Source of the DNA: Pseudomonas putida
Lineage (GTDB): Bacteria > Pseudomonadota > Gammaproteobacteria > Pseudomonadales > Pseudomonadaceae
NCBI RefSeq assembly: GCF_028682475.1
Contig: NZ_JANHLE010000004.1
Span: 1-64,000 of the forward strand
Direction: 5' to 3'
Length of the DNA: 64,000 bases
The translations under genes were made by a program, and so were the position numbers. Every line of letters begins with the position of its first letter. Position 1 is the stretch's first letter. Below, piece after piece: positions 1 through 10,064 of the stretch. The notes under the pieces were generated by a model that was not told the DNA's origin, did not search any database, and worked only from the letters and a program-made list of their open reading frames with translations.

Positions 1-77
1 CTCCGGCATTACCTGGAACATCTAACTCGTTGAATCTCAAGGAGTTTTCCGTTCCGACTGCGCCGGAAGTGGGGCGA

Positions 78-105
78 ATTATAGAGAGATTAAACGGGGC
101 GTCAA
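78..105 (-). promoter_or_regulatory. strong sigma-70 promoter leaving the window leftward, probably of a stable RNA operon
   Basis: Read on the minus strand there is a TTGACG -35 box (100-105), a 16-bp spacer and a perfect TATAAT -10 box (78-83). The segment just after the -10 box is GC-rich (TTCGCCCC), as in stringently controlled rRNA and tRNA promoters. It lies beyond the stop of msrQ and points off the left edge, so the product is not in the window. That it drives an rRNA operon is inference; no mature rRNA or BoxA is visible in the 70 bases that remain. Confidence 0.6.
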
Positions 106-113
106 GGACTTAT

Positions 114-733
114 TTACGCTTTTGTTGCAGAAGCTGTTTTTCGACTCGCGAGACGCGGAATACGCTTGGCAAACAGCGGGATACGCAGCGCCAGCAGAAC
201 TGCGCCAATGCCCGCATAAACAGCCCACTCCGTGAGATCCGCCCGCACGATCCAGAGAAAGTGCAACAAACCCAACACCAGAATCACGTAGACCAGTTTG
301 TGCAACTTCTTCCAGCGCGCCCCCAGACGTCGCTGACTATAGCGATTGGAAGTTATGGCCAAAGCCAGCAATCCCAAAAAGCCCAACGCCCCGACAATGA
401 TGTAGGGCCGCTTGCTCAACTCCACGCCCAACTGCCCCCAGTCCAACCCTAGAACGAAGACCATATAGGACGTCATGTGCAGCACTATATAAGCAAAGCA
501 CCACAACCCTAGCTGCCGACGCGAGACGATCCACCCCGCCCAACCGGTCAAACGCTGCAGTGGCGTCATGCTCAGGGTGATCAGAAGAAAGATCAGCGCG
601 CCTAATCCCAGCCGGTCGACCAGAATCTTGCCAGGATCTGGCCCGAGCGCATTCATCGCCGCCTCATACAGCCACCACAACGGCCAGACGCTGGCCAGGA
701 CAAAGATGCCGAGACGAAACAGTGGATAGCGCA

Positions 734-737
<4 letters not shown>
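114..737 (-). CDS. msrQ: MsrQ, haem-binding membrane subunit of periplasmic methionine sulfoxide reductase
   Basis: A 207-residue inner-membrane protein of the YedZ/MsrQ family (ferric reductase-like fold). It passes electrons from the respiratory chain to the periplasmic molybdoenzyme MsrP, which repairs oxidised methionine in envelope proteins. Five or six hydrophobic segments are visible, with histidines typical of haem b ligands in LHMTSY (about residue 86), KKLHKLVY (about 146) and LLHFLW (about 158). The start codon overlaps the msrP stop by 4 bp (734-737), so the two are translationally coupled. Length is normal for the family. Confidence 0.93.
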
Positions 738-1747
<1,010 letters not shown>

Positions 1748-1750
1748 GAT

Positions 1751-1796
1751 GGCTCCGTAGAACTGGAGGACTGATGCACCAGTAGACTACGGAGCC
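1751..1796 (-). promoter_or_regulatory. leader hairpin that buries the msrP ribosome binding site
   Basis: Perfect 10-bp arms GGCTCCGTAG (1751-1760) and CTACGGAGCC (1787-1796) enclose a second 5-bp stem (ACTGG/CCAGT). In the msrP mRNA the arm next to the start codon contains the only Shine-Dalgarno sequence (GGAG, five bases before ATG), so folding would hide it. It could instead be a leftover pssA terminator, but there is no U-tract. Confidence 0.6.
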
Positions 1797-1810
1797 CGAG
1801 CGAAATTACA

Positions 1811-2668
1811 TCACTCGACGTTTTTACGCCGACGCATGCGCAACAGGTATTGCACAGGACCGGAGGCCGCATAGCCGAGGAACACCAGCAACAGAATGCG
1901 TGGTGGATCACTGAAGACTACCGCGAACACCAGCACCACGGCGAGGATCGCTACGAACGGCACACGCCCTTTGAGATCCAGCTCCTTGAAGCTGTTGTAC
2001 TTGATGTTGCTGACCATCAGCATGCCCGCCGCTGCCACCAGCAAGGCCACCAGGAACGAAAGCTTCGAGCCCTGGATGCCAAAGTCGCTGAAGGCCCAGA
2101 CAGTACCGGCCACCACGCCTGCCGCTGCCGGACTGGCCAGGCCGATGAAGTAGCGTTTGTCGGCCGTGCCGACCTGGGTGTTGAAGCGCGCCAGGCGCAA
2201 CGCAGCGCCAGCGACATAGATGAAGGCGACCATCCAGCCGACCTTGCCCATGTCACCCAGAGCCCAGCCGAACGCCAGCAACGCAGGCGCCACACCAAAG
2301 GCCACCATGTCCGACAGCGAGTCGTACTCGGCACCGAAGGCGCTTTGGGTATTGGTCATACGCGCAACACGGCCATCGAGGCCGTCGAGCACCATGGCGA
2401 CAAAGATGGCAATGGCGGCAAACGCGAAATACTTGCTCGCTTCACGCGGATCGCCAGCGCTCAGGGCAGCCTGGGCACTCATGGAATTGATGATGGAATA
2501 GAAACCGGCGAACAGGTTCGCGGTGGTGAACAGGTTGGGCAGCAGATAGATACCGCGATGCCGAACTTTGCGTCCTTCGGCGTCATGCCCTTCTTCAACA
2601 TGCTCATCGATCGGTAGCAGGCTTTCGGCGTCAGAGGCCTTGTTCGGCTCTTCGGGACGTTCGCTCAT
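1811..2668 (-). CDS. pssA: CDP-diacylglycerol-serine O-phosphatidyltransferase
   Basis: Makes phosphatidylserine, the precursor of phosphatidylethanolamine, from CDP-diacylglycerol and serine at the inner membrane. The CDP-alcohol phosphatidyltransferase signature is visible as DGLDGRVAR followed after eight residues by GAEYDSLSD, supplying the conserved Asp residues. Several membrane segments follow. The start at 2668 (MSERPEEPN) is preferred over an ATG two codons upstream because the AAGG sequence is then eight bases away rather than two. Length is 285 residues. It may share a transcript with msrPQ downstream. Confidence 0.93.
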   Translation of the reverse strand: MSERPEEPNKASDAESLLPIDEHVEEGHDAEGRKVRHRGIYLLPNLFTTANLFAGFYSIINSMSAQAALSAGDPREASKYFAFAAIAIFVAMVLDGLDGRVARMTNTQSAFGAEYDSLSDMVAFGVAPALLAFGWALGDMGKVGWMVAFIYVAGAALRLARFNTQVGTADKRYFIGLASPAAAGVVAGTVWAFSDFGIQGSKLSFLVALLVAAAGMLMVSNIKYNSFKELDLKGRVPFVAILAVVLVFAVVFSDPPRILLLVFLGYAASGPVQYLLRMRRRKNVE

Positions 2669-2772
2669 GGACATTACCTTGCAACGGTGTGGAAAGTTTC
2701 GACAGAGGTCTGCGACGAGGGTTCGCCGACAGACGATGAAGCTTTATACCAGAAGCTGACCGCCTAAACGAA

Positions 2773-2796
2773 AAAACGCGGCCGAAGCCGCGTTTT
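2773..2796 (-). terminator. intrinsic terminator after ilvC
   Basis: A 10-bp stem AAAACGCGGC / GCCGCGTTTT with a CGAA loop lies 19 bases past the ilvC stop. A/T runs on both sides would let it work in both directions. Confidence 0.85.
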
Positions 2797-2814
2797 CATC
2801 GCATCAGAACCAGA

Positions 2815-3882
<1,068 letters not shown>

Positions 3883-4374
3883 TTAGATGCTGAGCACTTT
3901 GTCGCCACGGGCAATGCCGGTAACGCCGCTGCGCACTGTTTCGAGAATGGACGCGGTACCGATGGCCTGAATGAAGCTGTCAAGCTTGTCGCTGGCGCCA
4001 GTCAGCTGCACGGTATAGACGCTGCTGCTGACATCGACGATCTGCCCACGATAGATATCGGTGGTGCGCTTGATCTCGGCACGCTGTGCGCCCGTGGCCT
4101 TGATCTTGACCAGCATCAGTTCACGTTCGATGTGCGCGCTTTCCGAGAGGTCAACCAGCTTGACGACTTCAACCAGCTTGTTCAGGTTTTTGGTGATCTG
4201 CTCGATCACCTCATCATGACCGACCGTAGTCAACGTCAGACGCGACAGGGTCGGGTCTTCGGTCGGCGCTACGGTCAGGCTTTCGATGTTGTAGTTACGC
4301 TGCGAGAACAGACCCACCACGCGAGACAAGGCACCGGGTTCGTTTTCCAACAGCAGGGAAATAATGTGCCGCAT
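3883..4374 (-). CDS. ilvH: acetolactate synthase, small regulatory subunit
   Basis: A 163-residue regulatory subunit of acetohydroxyacid synthase that gives valine feedback inhibition. The N-terminal ACT domain (MRHIISLLLENEPGALSRV, with NIESLTVAPTED) binds the effector, and a second ACT-like domain follows. The start at 4374 is only two bases after the ilvI stop, which implies translational coupling with the catalytic subunit and stoichiometric synthesis. Confidence 0.96.
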   Translation of the reverse strand: MRHIISLLLENEPGALSRVVGLFSQRNYNIESLTVAPTEDPTLSRLTLTTVGHDEVIEQITKNLNKLVEVVKLVDLSESAHIERELMLVKIKATGAQRAEIKRTTDIYRGQIVDVSSSVYTVQLTGASDKLDSFIQAIGTASILETVRSGVTGIARGDKVLSI

Positions 4375-4376
4375 GA

Positions 4377-6101
4377 TTAGGTACGCTCCGTCTTGCTCAG
4401 CCACATGTCGCGCATAGAGCCGTCTTTGATCTGCATCGGGTAGACGTGTTCGCTGTTGTCGACCTGGATGTCGATGAACACCAGGCGGTCTTTCATCGCG
4501 AACGCTTCTTCGAGCTTGGGCTTGAGGTCCTTCAGGCTGGTGATGCGAATGCCCACGTGGCCATAGGCCTCAGCCAGCTTGACGAAGTCTGGCAGCGATT
4601 CCATATAGGAGTGCGAGTGACGGCTGTTGTAGGACATGTCCTGCCACTGGCGAACCATACCCAATACACCGTTGTTCAGGTTGACGATCTTCACCGGCAG
4701 GTCGTACTGCAGGCAGGTCGACAACTCCTGAATGTTCATCTGGATGCTTCCCTCGCCGGTGACGCAGGCAACGTCCTGGTCCGGGAAGTTCAGCTTGACG
4801 CCCATGGCCGCCGGGAAACCGAAGCCCATGGTGCCCAGACCACCGGAGTTGATCCAGCGATTGGGTTTGTTGAAGCGGTAGTACTGCGCCGCGAACATCT
4901 GGTGCTGGCCAACATCGGAAGTGATGAAGGCATCGCCCTTGGTCACTTCGCAGAGGGTTTCGATCACGGTCTGCGGCTTGATGACGTTACCGTCGCCCTT
5001 GTCATAAGGGAACATGTCACGATCACCGCGCCATTCTTCGATCTGCTTCCACCAGGCATCCATCGCCGCTTTTTCCGGCTGCTCGCCGATTTCGCGCAGG
5101 GTCGCAACCATCTCGGTCAGGACGCTCTCGACCGGACCAACAATCGGCACGTCGGCCTTGATGGTCTTGGAGATCGACGCCGGGTCGATATCGATGTGGA
5201 TAACCTTGGCATTCGGGCAGAACTTGGCCGGGCCGTTGACCACGCGATCATCAAAGCGCGCACCGACTGCGAAAATCACGTCGGCGTGATGCATGGCCAG
5301 GTTGGCGGTATAGCTGCCGTGCATACCGAGCATGCCGAGGAACTGGCGATCGGTACCCGGATAGCCACCCAGACCCATCAGGGTATTGGTGACAGGCAGA
5401 TTGAGCATCTGCGCGATCTCGGTCAGGGCAGCCGAACCGCCACCGAGGATCACGCCGCCACCGGCATAGACCACTGGACGCTTGGCAGCCAGGAGCATTT
5501 CAGCTGCTTTGCGGATCTGCCCCGAGTGACCACGGACAGCCGGGCTGTAAGAGCGCAGCTTGACCTTTTTCGGGTAGACGTATTCGAACTTCTCCGCCGG
5601 GTTGGTCATGTCTTTGGGGATATCAACCACCACCGGACCCGGGCGGCCAGACTGCGCCAGGTAGAAGGCTTTTTTCAGGACTTCCGGGATTTCCGAGGCA
5701 TGTTTGATCATGAAGCTGTGCTTCACGATCGGCCGGGAAATACCGATCATGTCGGTTTCCTGGAAGGCATCGGTACCGACCATGGTGCTAGGCACCTGGC
5801 CAGAAAGGATAACCATCGGAATGGAGTCCATGTACGCAGTGGCAATACCGGTAATGGCATTGGTTGCGCCCGGACCGGAGGTTACCAGGACCACGCCGGC
5901 CTTGCCGGTGGCACGGGCATAACCGTCCGCCATATGGGTAGCCGCCTGCTCGTGACGAACCAGGATGTGGCTTACTTCCGGTTCTTTGAACAGGGCATCG
6001 TAAACATGCAGGAGAGCACCACCAGGGTACCCGTAGATGTGCTTAACGCCTTCGTCACGCAAAAAGCGGACGACCATCTCAGCGCCAGATAAAAGCTCCA
6101 C
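4377..6101 (-). CDS. ilvI: acetolactate synthase, large catalytic subunit
   Basis: A 574-residue thiamine-diphosphate enzyme that condenses two pyruvates, or pyruvate with 2-oxobutyrate, at the start of branched-chain amino acid synthesis. Visible are the N-terminal YGYPGGALL segment, the catalytic glutamate in [17 protein letters not shown], and the C-terminal ThDP/Mg motif around [14 protein letters not shown]. The start is a GTG at 6101 (VELLSGAEM...) with GAGGTG seven bases upstream. Starting upstream would add 25 residues that look nothing like the family. Confidence 0.96.
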   Translation of the reverse strand: MELLSGAEMVVRFLRDEGVKHIYGYPGGALLHVYDALFKEPEVSHILVRHEQAATHMADGYARATGKAGVVLVTSGPGATNAITGIATAYMDSIPMVILSGQVPSTMVGTDAFQETDMIGISRPIVKHSFMIKHASEIPEVLKKAFYLAQSGRPGPVVVDIPKDMTNPAEKFEYVYPKKVKLRSYSPAVRGHSGQIRKAAEMLLAAKRPVVYAGGGVILGGGSAALTEIAQMLNLPVTNTLMGLGGYPGTDRQFLGMLGMHGSYTANLAMHHADVIFAVGARFDDRVVNGPAKFCPNAKVIHIDIDPASISKTIKADVPIVGPVESVLTEMVATLREIGEQPEKAAMDAWWKQIEEWRGDRDMFPYDKGDGNVIKPQTVIETLCEVTKGDAFITSDVGQHQMFAAQYYRFNKPNRWINSGGLGTMGFGFPAAMGVKLNFPDQDVACVTGEGSIQMNIQELSTCLQYDLPVKIVNLNNGVLGMVRQWQDMSYNSRHSHSYMESLPDFVKLAEAYGHVGIRITSLKDLKPKLEEAFAMKDRLVFIDIQVDNSEHVYPMQIKDGSMRDMWLSKTERT

Positions 6102-6523
6102 GTTGTTCACCTCTAAAACGCCAGAATACCGCCCACGGTGGACGGGTCTTAATAGGTTTACTGCCAAGCAGAGCATGAGCGACGGAATCGCCGACTACGT
6201 CAGCACTGACTGAGCAAGTATTGGGAGCGCCCCAAAGTGTTGCGGGGTTTTCCCACCCAGCGCGAGGTAACGCGTTGCGGGGTGTAACAGGTCGGCGCGG
6301 GTGTGCGCCTCATGATCTGCTTAGCGGGTCTGCTTCTGGCAGTCCCTCTACAGCGGAATCTGGATTCTTCTTTTTCGGCGCGCGCAAGTCAAGAAAAATT
6401 ATTGCCAATTTATCGCGAGGACGAACTACAGCCACCACTAATGCCAGTGACAGCAGCAGAAAAACAAACATTACAAACAAAAAGAGCCACAATCTGTGGC
6501 TCCAAGGGTGAAAAGAGGGAAAT
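6102..6523. other. ilvI leader / intergenic region with two doubtful small ORFs
   Basis: A 422-bp gap between ilvI and yqcC. It contains the terminator of the upstream cell-wall operon (6475-6502). A minus-strand frame (6310-6492, TTG start or internal ATG) encodes a peptide opening with a run of Leu, Val and Ala, which would suit a branched-chain attenuator leader, but it has no good ribosome binding site. A plus-strand frame (from GTG 6303 or ATG 6312) begins like a signal peptide (MICLAGLLLAVPL) but runs across the terminator into the antisense of yqcC. Neither can be called a gene with confidence. No clean attenuator hairpin with a U-tract is seen before ilvI. Confidence 0.4.
6475..6502 (-). 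terminator. intrinsic terminator after yqcC
   Basis: Stem GAGCCAC (6484-6490) / GTGGCTC (6496-6502) with a 5-base loop, followed on the minus strand by TTTTTGTTTG. It closes the mrcB-lpoP-yqcC transcript. Confidence 0.85.
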
Positions 6524-6853
6524 TCAGGCAGATGGACTGATCAATTGGTCAAACTCTGCTAGCAGCCTGCGTAGCTCGCGGCTTTGCTCCGAGCGATCGG
6601 CATAAACCGTTTCAGCCATGACCAGGATCCCGGAGGCGTTTGGTAGCGCCAGGCCCTTCTCGAGAATCTCTTTCATTTTCGGCAGGAAAATCCACTGCAG
6701 CCACTGATCGAAGTTCATGCTGTCGACCGCAAAGGGCACCGTGCTGGCCAGTGCCTGGGCACTCGGCGCAGTGTCACCCCACCAACCCTGGGCGTGCAGC
6801 TCGTGCTCGATCAGCAACAGGTGATCGGCGATATCCAGAATGCGCGGGTCCAT
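6524..6853 (-). CDS. yqcC: YqcC family protein (DUF446)
   Basis: A 109-residue, mostly helical cytosolic protein of the YqcC/DUF446 family, whose function is not established; in enterobacteria it lies next to the tRNA pseudouridine synthase gene truC, but not here. Tryptophan-rich stretches (QGWWGD, FDQWLQWIFLPKMKEIL) are characteristic. Its ATG overlaps the preceding lipoprotein stop as TAATG, so it is the last gene of the mrcB operon and probably translationally coupled. Confidence 0.8.
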   Translation of the reverse strand: MDPRILDIADHLLLIEHELHAQGWWGDTAPSAQALASTVPFAVDSMNFDQWLQWIFLPKMKEILEKGLALPNASGILVMAETVYADRSEQSRELRRLLAEFDQLISPSA

Positions 6854-7608
6854 TACAGGTTGACCTGGGCTTTCTGCCGCGCCAGCGCAGCACCGGCCGA
6901 GTCACCTTGTTTCTCGCGCGCCTGGGCAATGATGCCCCACAGGCCTGCTTGCAGGTCGGGACGGCCGTTGGCATAGGTCAGGGCACGACGGGCCAGCTGT
7001 TCCGATTGCGCTGCATCACCCTGAGCCAGGCGCACCTGGGCCAGACGGTAGAGCACCTGCGGCTCACGTGGGGCGATACGCTGGGCACGCTCCAGGCTCG
7101 ACGAGGCACCGTTGTAATCACCACTGCCCTGCTGTTGCTGAGCGGTGGTCAGCAGCGCCAGCACCGGGCCGTCGAGCTGTTCGTCAGCCGACAGGCCACC
7201 ACTGGCCGCGCCACTGCGTGGGATGCCGCTAGGCGCGCTCGGAGCGCTGGTACTCGGCATGGTGTAGCTGCCGGCATTGCTCGAACCGCTGTCGAACGGC
7301 ACCGAATTGCCTGGCCCCGGCGTGATCGGGCCGGTGCTGATCGGCGCAGACGCCGTCGAAGCCGGGAATGTCTGGATCGGTGCCGCGCCCGCGCCCTGCG
7401 GAACCATCACGGTGACACCGGAGTCCTGCGGCACGGCCTGGGCCTGACGCGTACCGGCGTTGACCTGGGCACCACGGCTGGCCGTGACCCGTTCGCTATT
7501 GGACACACGCGTGCTCGAGTCGACCACGGGAATCGAGCCACGCTGAACGTTGGCGCAACCGTTGAGCAAAGCCAGTGCCGTCAAGGCAGGAAACCACCAC
7601 TTGTTCAC
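6853..7608 (-). CDS. lpoP: outer-membrane lipoprotein with TPR repeats, LpoP-type activator of PBP1b
   Basis: A 251-residue lipoprotein. The signal peptide MNKWWFPALTALALL ends in a lipobox (LNGC, Cys18). A long low-complexity Ser/Ala/Pro/Thr-rich linker (about 20-140) could span the periplasm, and a C-terminal TPR-like region (about 145-251; SLERAQRIAPREPQVLYRLA) follows. It lies directly downstream of mrcB, the arrangement reported for P. aeruginosa LpoP, which stimulates PBP1b. Function is inferred from location and architecture; the family assignment is from memory. Confidence 0.8.
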   Translation of the reverse strand: MNKWWFPALTALALLNGCANVQRGSIPVVDSSTRVSNSERVTASRGAQVNAGTRQAQAVPQDSGVTVMVPQGAGAAPIQTFPASTASAPISTGPITPGPGNSVPFDSGSSNAGSYTMPSTSAPSAPSGIPRSGAASGGLSADEQLDGPVLALLTTAQQQQGSGDYNGASSSLERAQRIAPREPQVLYRLAQVRLAQGDAAQSEQLARRALTYANGRPDLQAGLWGIIAQAREKQGDSAGAALARQKAQVNL

Positions 7609-7624
7609 TTCACACCCTCTTTGC

Positions 7625-9946
7625 TTAATTCATCCAGCCCTTGACCCAGTCCATGACGGACTCGGCGGGATCCTGCGTACCGCCACAGGCGGCGCCGGCA
7701 GGCGGCTCACTGCCGCGAATATACGGCATCTGTACCGCGCCCGGGCAACTGCTGTCGGAGCCCTGCCCGGAGTGCGGGTCAATCCAGGCCTGGACGACGT
7801 TGTCAGGCAACGGCATGTCCAGCGGCAACGGGTCGGCCTTGCGCATGAAACTGGTCCAGACCTGCAGCGCGCCGGTGGCGCCGGTGAACGGCGTTTTGCC
7901 GTTATCGTCACGACCGAGCCAGACCACCGCCAGCAAATCCTGGCTGAAACCTGCGAACCAGCTGTCACGCGAATCGTTACTGGTACCGGTCTTGCCCGCC
8001 AGGTTCAACGAACTTGGCAAGACACTGTAGACCGAGCGCCCGGTGCCTTCGCGCATCACCCGCTGCATGGCGTTCTGGACCAGATAGATAGCCCCCGGAT
8101 CGAAGCTCTGCTGGATCTGGAACGGATAACGCTTGAGCGGTTCGCCCTCGGCGGTCAGCACGCTGCGGATGCCGCGCATCGGCGTATTGAAACCACCGTT
8201 GGCCAGGGTCTGGTACATGGTCGCGACTTGCATCGGCGACATGCCGCCGGCGCCCAGCAGCATCGACGGGAAGGCCGGCCAATCGACATTCACGCCCAGC
8301 CGGCCAATGGTTTTGAGGACATTCGGCACGCCCAGTTCCAGGCCGAGCTTGGCCGTCGACAGGTTGTAGGAGTTGGCCAGGCCCTGGTACAGGTAGATGG
8401 TGCCATGCGAGCGACGGTCATAGTTCTGCGGCCGCCAGACCTGGCCATCGCCACCCTTGACCGAGAACGGTTCGTCCTGCACCCAGCTGGTCAGGGTGTA
8501 TTGGCTCGGCTTTTCCAGCGCGGTCAGGTAGACCGCCGGTTTGACCAGCGAGCCGATCGGCCGTACGGCATCAATCGCCCGATTGAAACCGGCAAAGCCG
8601 GCCTGACGGCTGCCGATCAACGCCTGTACCTCACCGGTTTCAGGGTTGGTGACCACCATCGCGGCCTCGACCTCATCAGCACCTTTGCGTCCGGCCAGGC
8701 GCTTGAAGGTCTCGGACATCGCCGATTCGGACTTCATCTGCAGGATCGGGTCAAAGCTGGTGAAGATACGCAGGCCTTCTTCGGTCAAGTCTTCGTCACG
8801 GTAGTCCTGGCGCAACTGGCGTTTGACCAGATCAAGGAAGCCGGGGAACGAGCTGTCCGCCAGGCTGCCGCGCTTGGTCACACCCAGTGGCATTTTCTTC
8901 GCTGCGGCAACGGCTTCTGGCGTGGCCACGCCCTGCTCGGCCAGCAGGTCCAGCACCAGGTTACGGCGCACGGTGGCGCGGTCCGGGTAACGCCGCGGAT
9001 TGTAGTAGGACGGTCCCTTGACCATGCCCACCAGCAACGCCACCTGATGCAGCTTCAATTCCGACAGCGGCTGGCTGAAGAAGAACTGGCTGGCCAGGCC
9101 AAAACCGTGCACCGCACGCTGACCATCCTGACCGACGAACACTTCGTTGAGGTAAGCCTCAAGGATCTCGCGCTTGTCGTAGTGCAGTTCCAGCAGCAAG
9201 GCCATCATGGCCTCGGTCAGCTTGCGACTGAGGCTACGTTCGTTGGTCAGGTAGAAGTTTTTCACCAGCTGCTGGGTCAGGGTACTGCCGCCCTGACGCA
9301 TGGCACCCGACGATGTGTTGACCCACACCGCACGGGCAATCGACTTCGGCGATACGCCAAAGTGACTGTAGAAGTCGCGGTCTTCCACGGCCACCAGGGT
9401 TTCCAGCAGGTACGGCGGCACCTGATCGAGTTTGATCAGGATGCGGTCTTCAAGGTTCTTTGGATACAGGCCGCCGATCATCAGCGGCTCCAGGCGAACC
9501 ACGTCGAGCTTGGAACCATTGAGGCCACTCAAGCCCGCCACATAGTCACCGGAGAAGCGCACGCGCACCGCTTGCGCCTGCTCCATGCCTTCATAGAACT
9601 GGAAACCACGGGTATTGAGGTCGACGGTATTGCCACTGACGGCGGCGGCACCCGGGCCGTTGGCGACGCTTTCACGGCGATAGCCCAGGGCATCGAGTTC
9701 GATGAGGAAGTCGTTTTTGCTCAGTTTCTGCCCGACGAACAGTTCCAGCGGCCGGGCATACACCTTGGCCGGGATGGTCCAGCGCTTGCCGGAGAACTTC
9801 TCCTGGACCACAGCATCGAGGTAAATGGCAAAGCCGGCCAGCACCACAAGGCCAACCAGGCTGAGCTTGATGGCCCAGCCCAGCCAGGCGCGCGAGCGGC
9901 CAGACGGGCGTTTTTTAGCGGTACGGGGGGATCGGGTACGAGTCAT
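7625..9946 (-). CDS. mrcB: penicillin-binding protein 1B, bifunctional peptidoglycan synthase
   Basis: A 773-residue class A PBP that polymerises glycan strands and cross-links them. A basic cytoplasmic tail (1-25) is followed by one membrane anchor, a UB2H-like region, the GT51 glycosyltransferase (VEDRDFYSHFG; RQGGSTLTQQLVKN at about 240) and the transpeptidase with the SxxK motif in GSLVKP, SYNLSTAKL, and the KTG motif in GKTGTSND. It heads the operon with the lipoprotein activator 16 bases downstream. Length is normal. Confidence 0.96.
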   Translation of the reverse strand: MTRTRSPRTAKKRPSGRSRAWLGWAIKLSLVGLVVLAGFAIYLDAVVQEKFSGKRWTIPAKVYARPLELFVGQKLSKNDFLIELDALGYRRESVANGPGAAAVSGNTVDLNTRGFQFYEGMEQAQAVRVRFSGDYVAGLSGLNGSKLDVVRLEPLMIGGLYPKNLEDRILIKLDQVPPYLLETLVAVEDRDFYSHFGVSPKSIARAVWVNTSSGAMRQGGSTLTQQLVKNFYLTNERSLSRKLTEAMMALLLELHYDKREILEAYLNEVFVGQDGQRAVHGFGLASQFFFSQPLSELKLHQVALLVGMVKGPSYYNPRRYPDRATVRRNLVLDLLAEQGVATPEAVAAAKKMPLGVTKRGSLADSSFPGFLDLVKRQLRQDYRDEDLTEEGLRIFTSFDPILQMKSESAMSETFKRLAGRKGADEVEAAMVVTNPETGEVQALIGSRQAGFAGFNRAIDAVRPIGSLVKPAVYLTALEKPSQYTLTSWVQDEPFSVKGGDGQVWRPQNYDRRSHGTIYLYQGLANSYNLSTAKLGLELGVPNVLKTIGRLGVNVDWPAFPSMLLGAGGMSPMQVATMYQTLANGGFNTPMRGIRSVLTAEGEPLKRYPFQIQQSFDPGAIYLVQNAMQRVMREGTGRSVYSVLPSSLNLAGKTGTSNDSRDSWFAGFSQDLLAVVWLGRDDNGKTPFTGATGALQVWTSFMRKADPLPLDMPLPDNVVQAWIDPHSGQGSDSSCPGAVQMPYIRGSEPPAGAACGGTQDPAESVMDWVKGWMN

Positions 9947-9998
9947 GGCGGCGGATTATACGCACTTTATTGATCCTCGACAGGCGCCCTCCGGCGGT

Positions 9999-10026
9999 TT
10001 GCACCAGCCTCACTTGCGGCCATAAT
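9999..10026 (+). promoter_or_regulatory. candidate sigma-70 promoter of the gene at 10065
   Basis: TTGCAC (9999-10004), 16-bp spacer, CATAAT (10021-10026), in the 118-bp divergent gap between mrcB and the next plus-strand gene. Confidence 0.45.
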
Positions 10027-10064
10027 GGCCCACTCGAAATCACCAAGACCCAGAAGGATCGCCC

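Noticed and set aside
7550..9973. Long open frame of about 800 codons antisense to mrcB
   Set aside because: Its composition is that of a GC-rich shadow frame, it has no family motifs, and the minus-strand PBP1b is complete.
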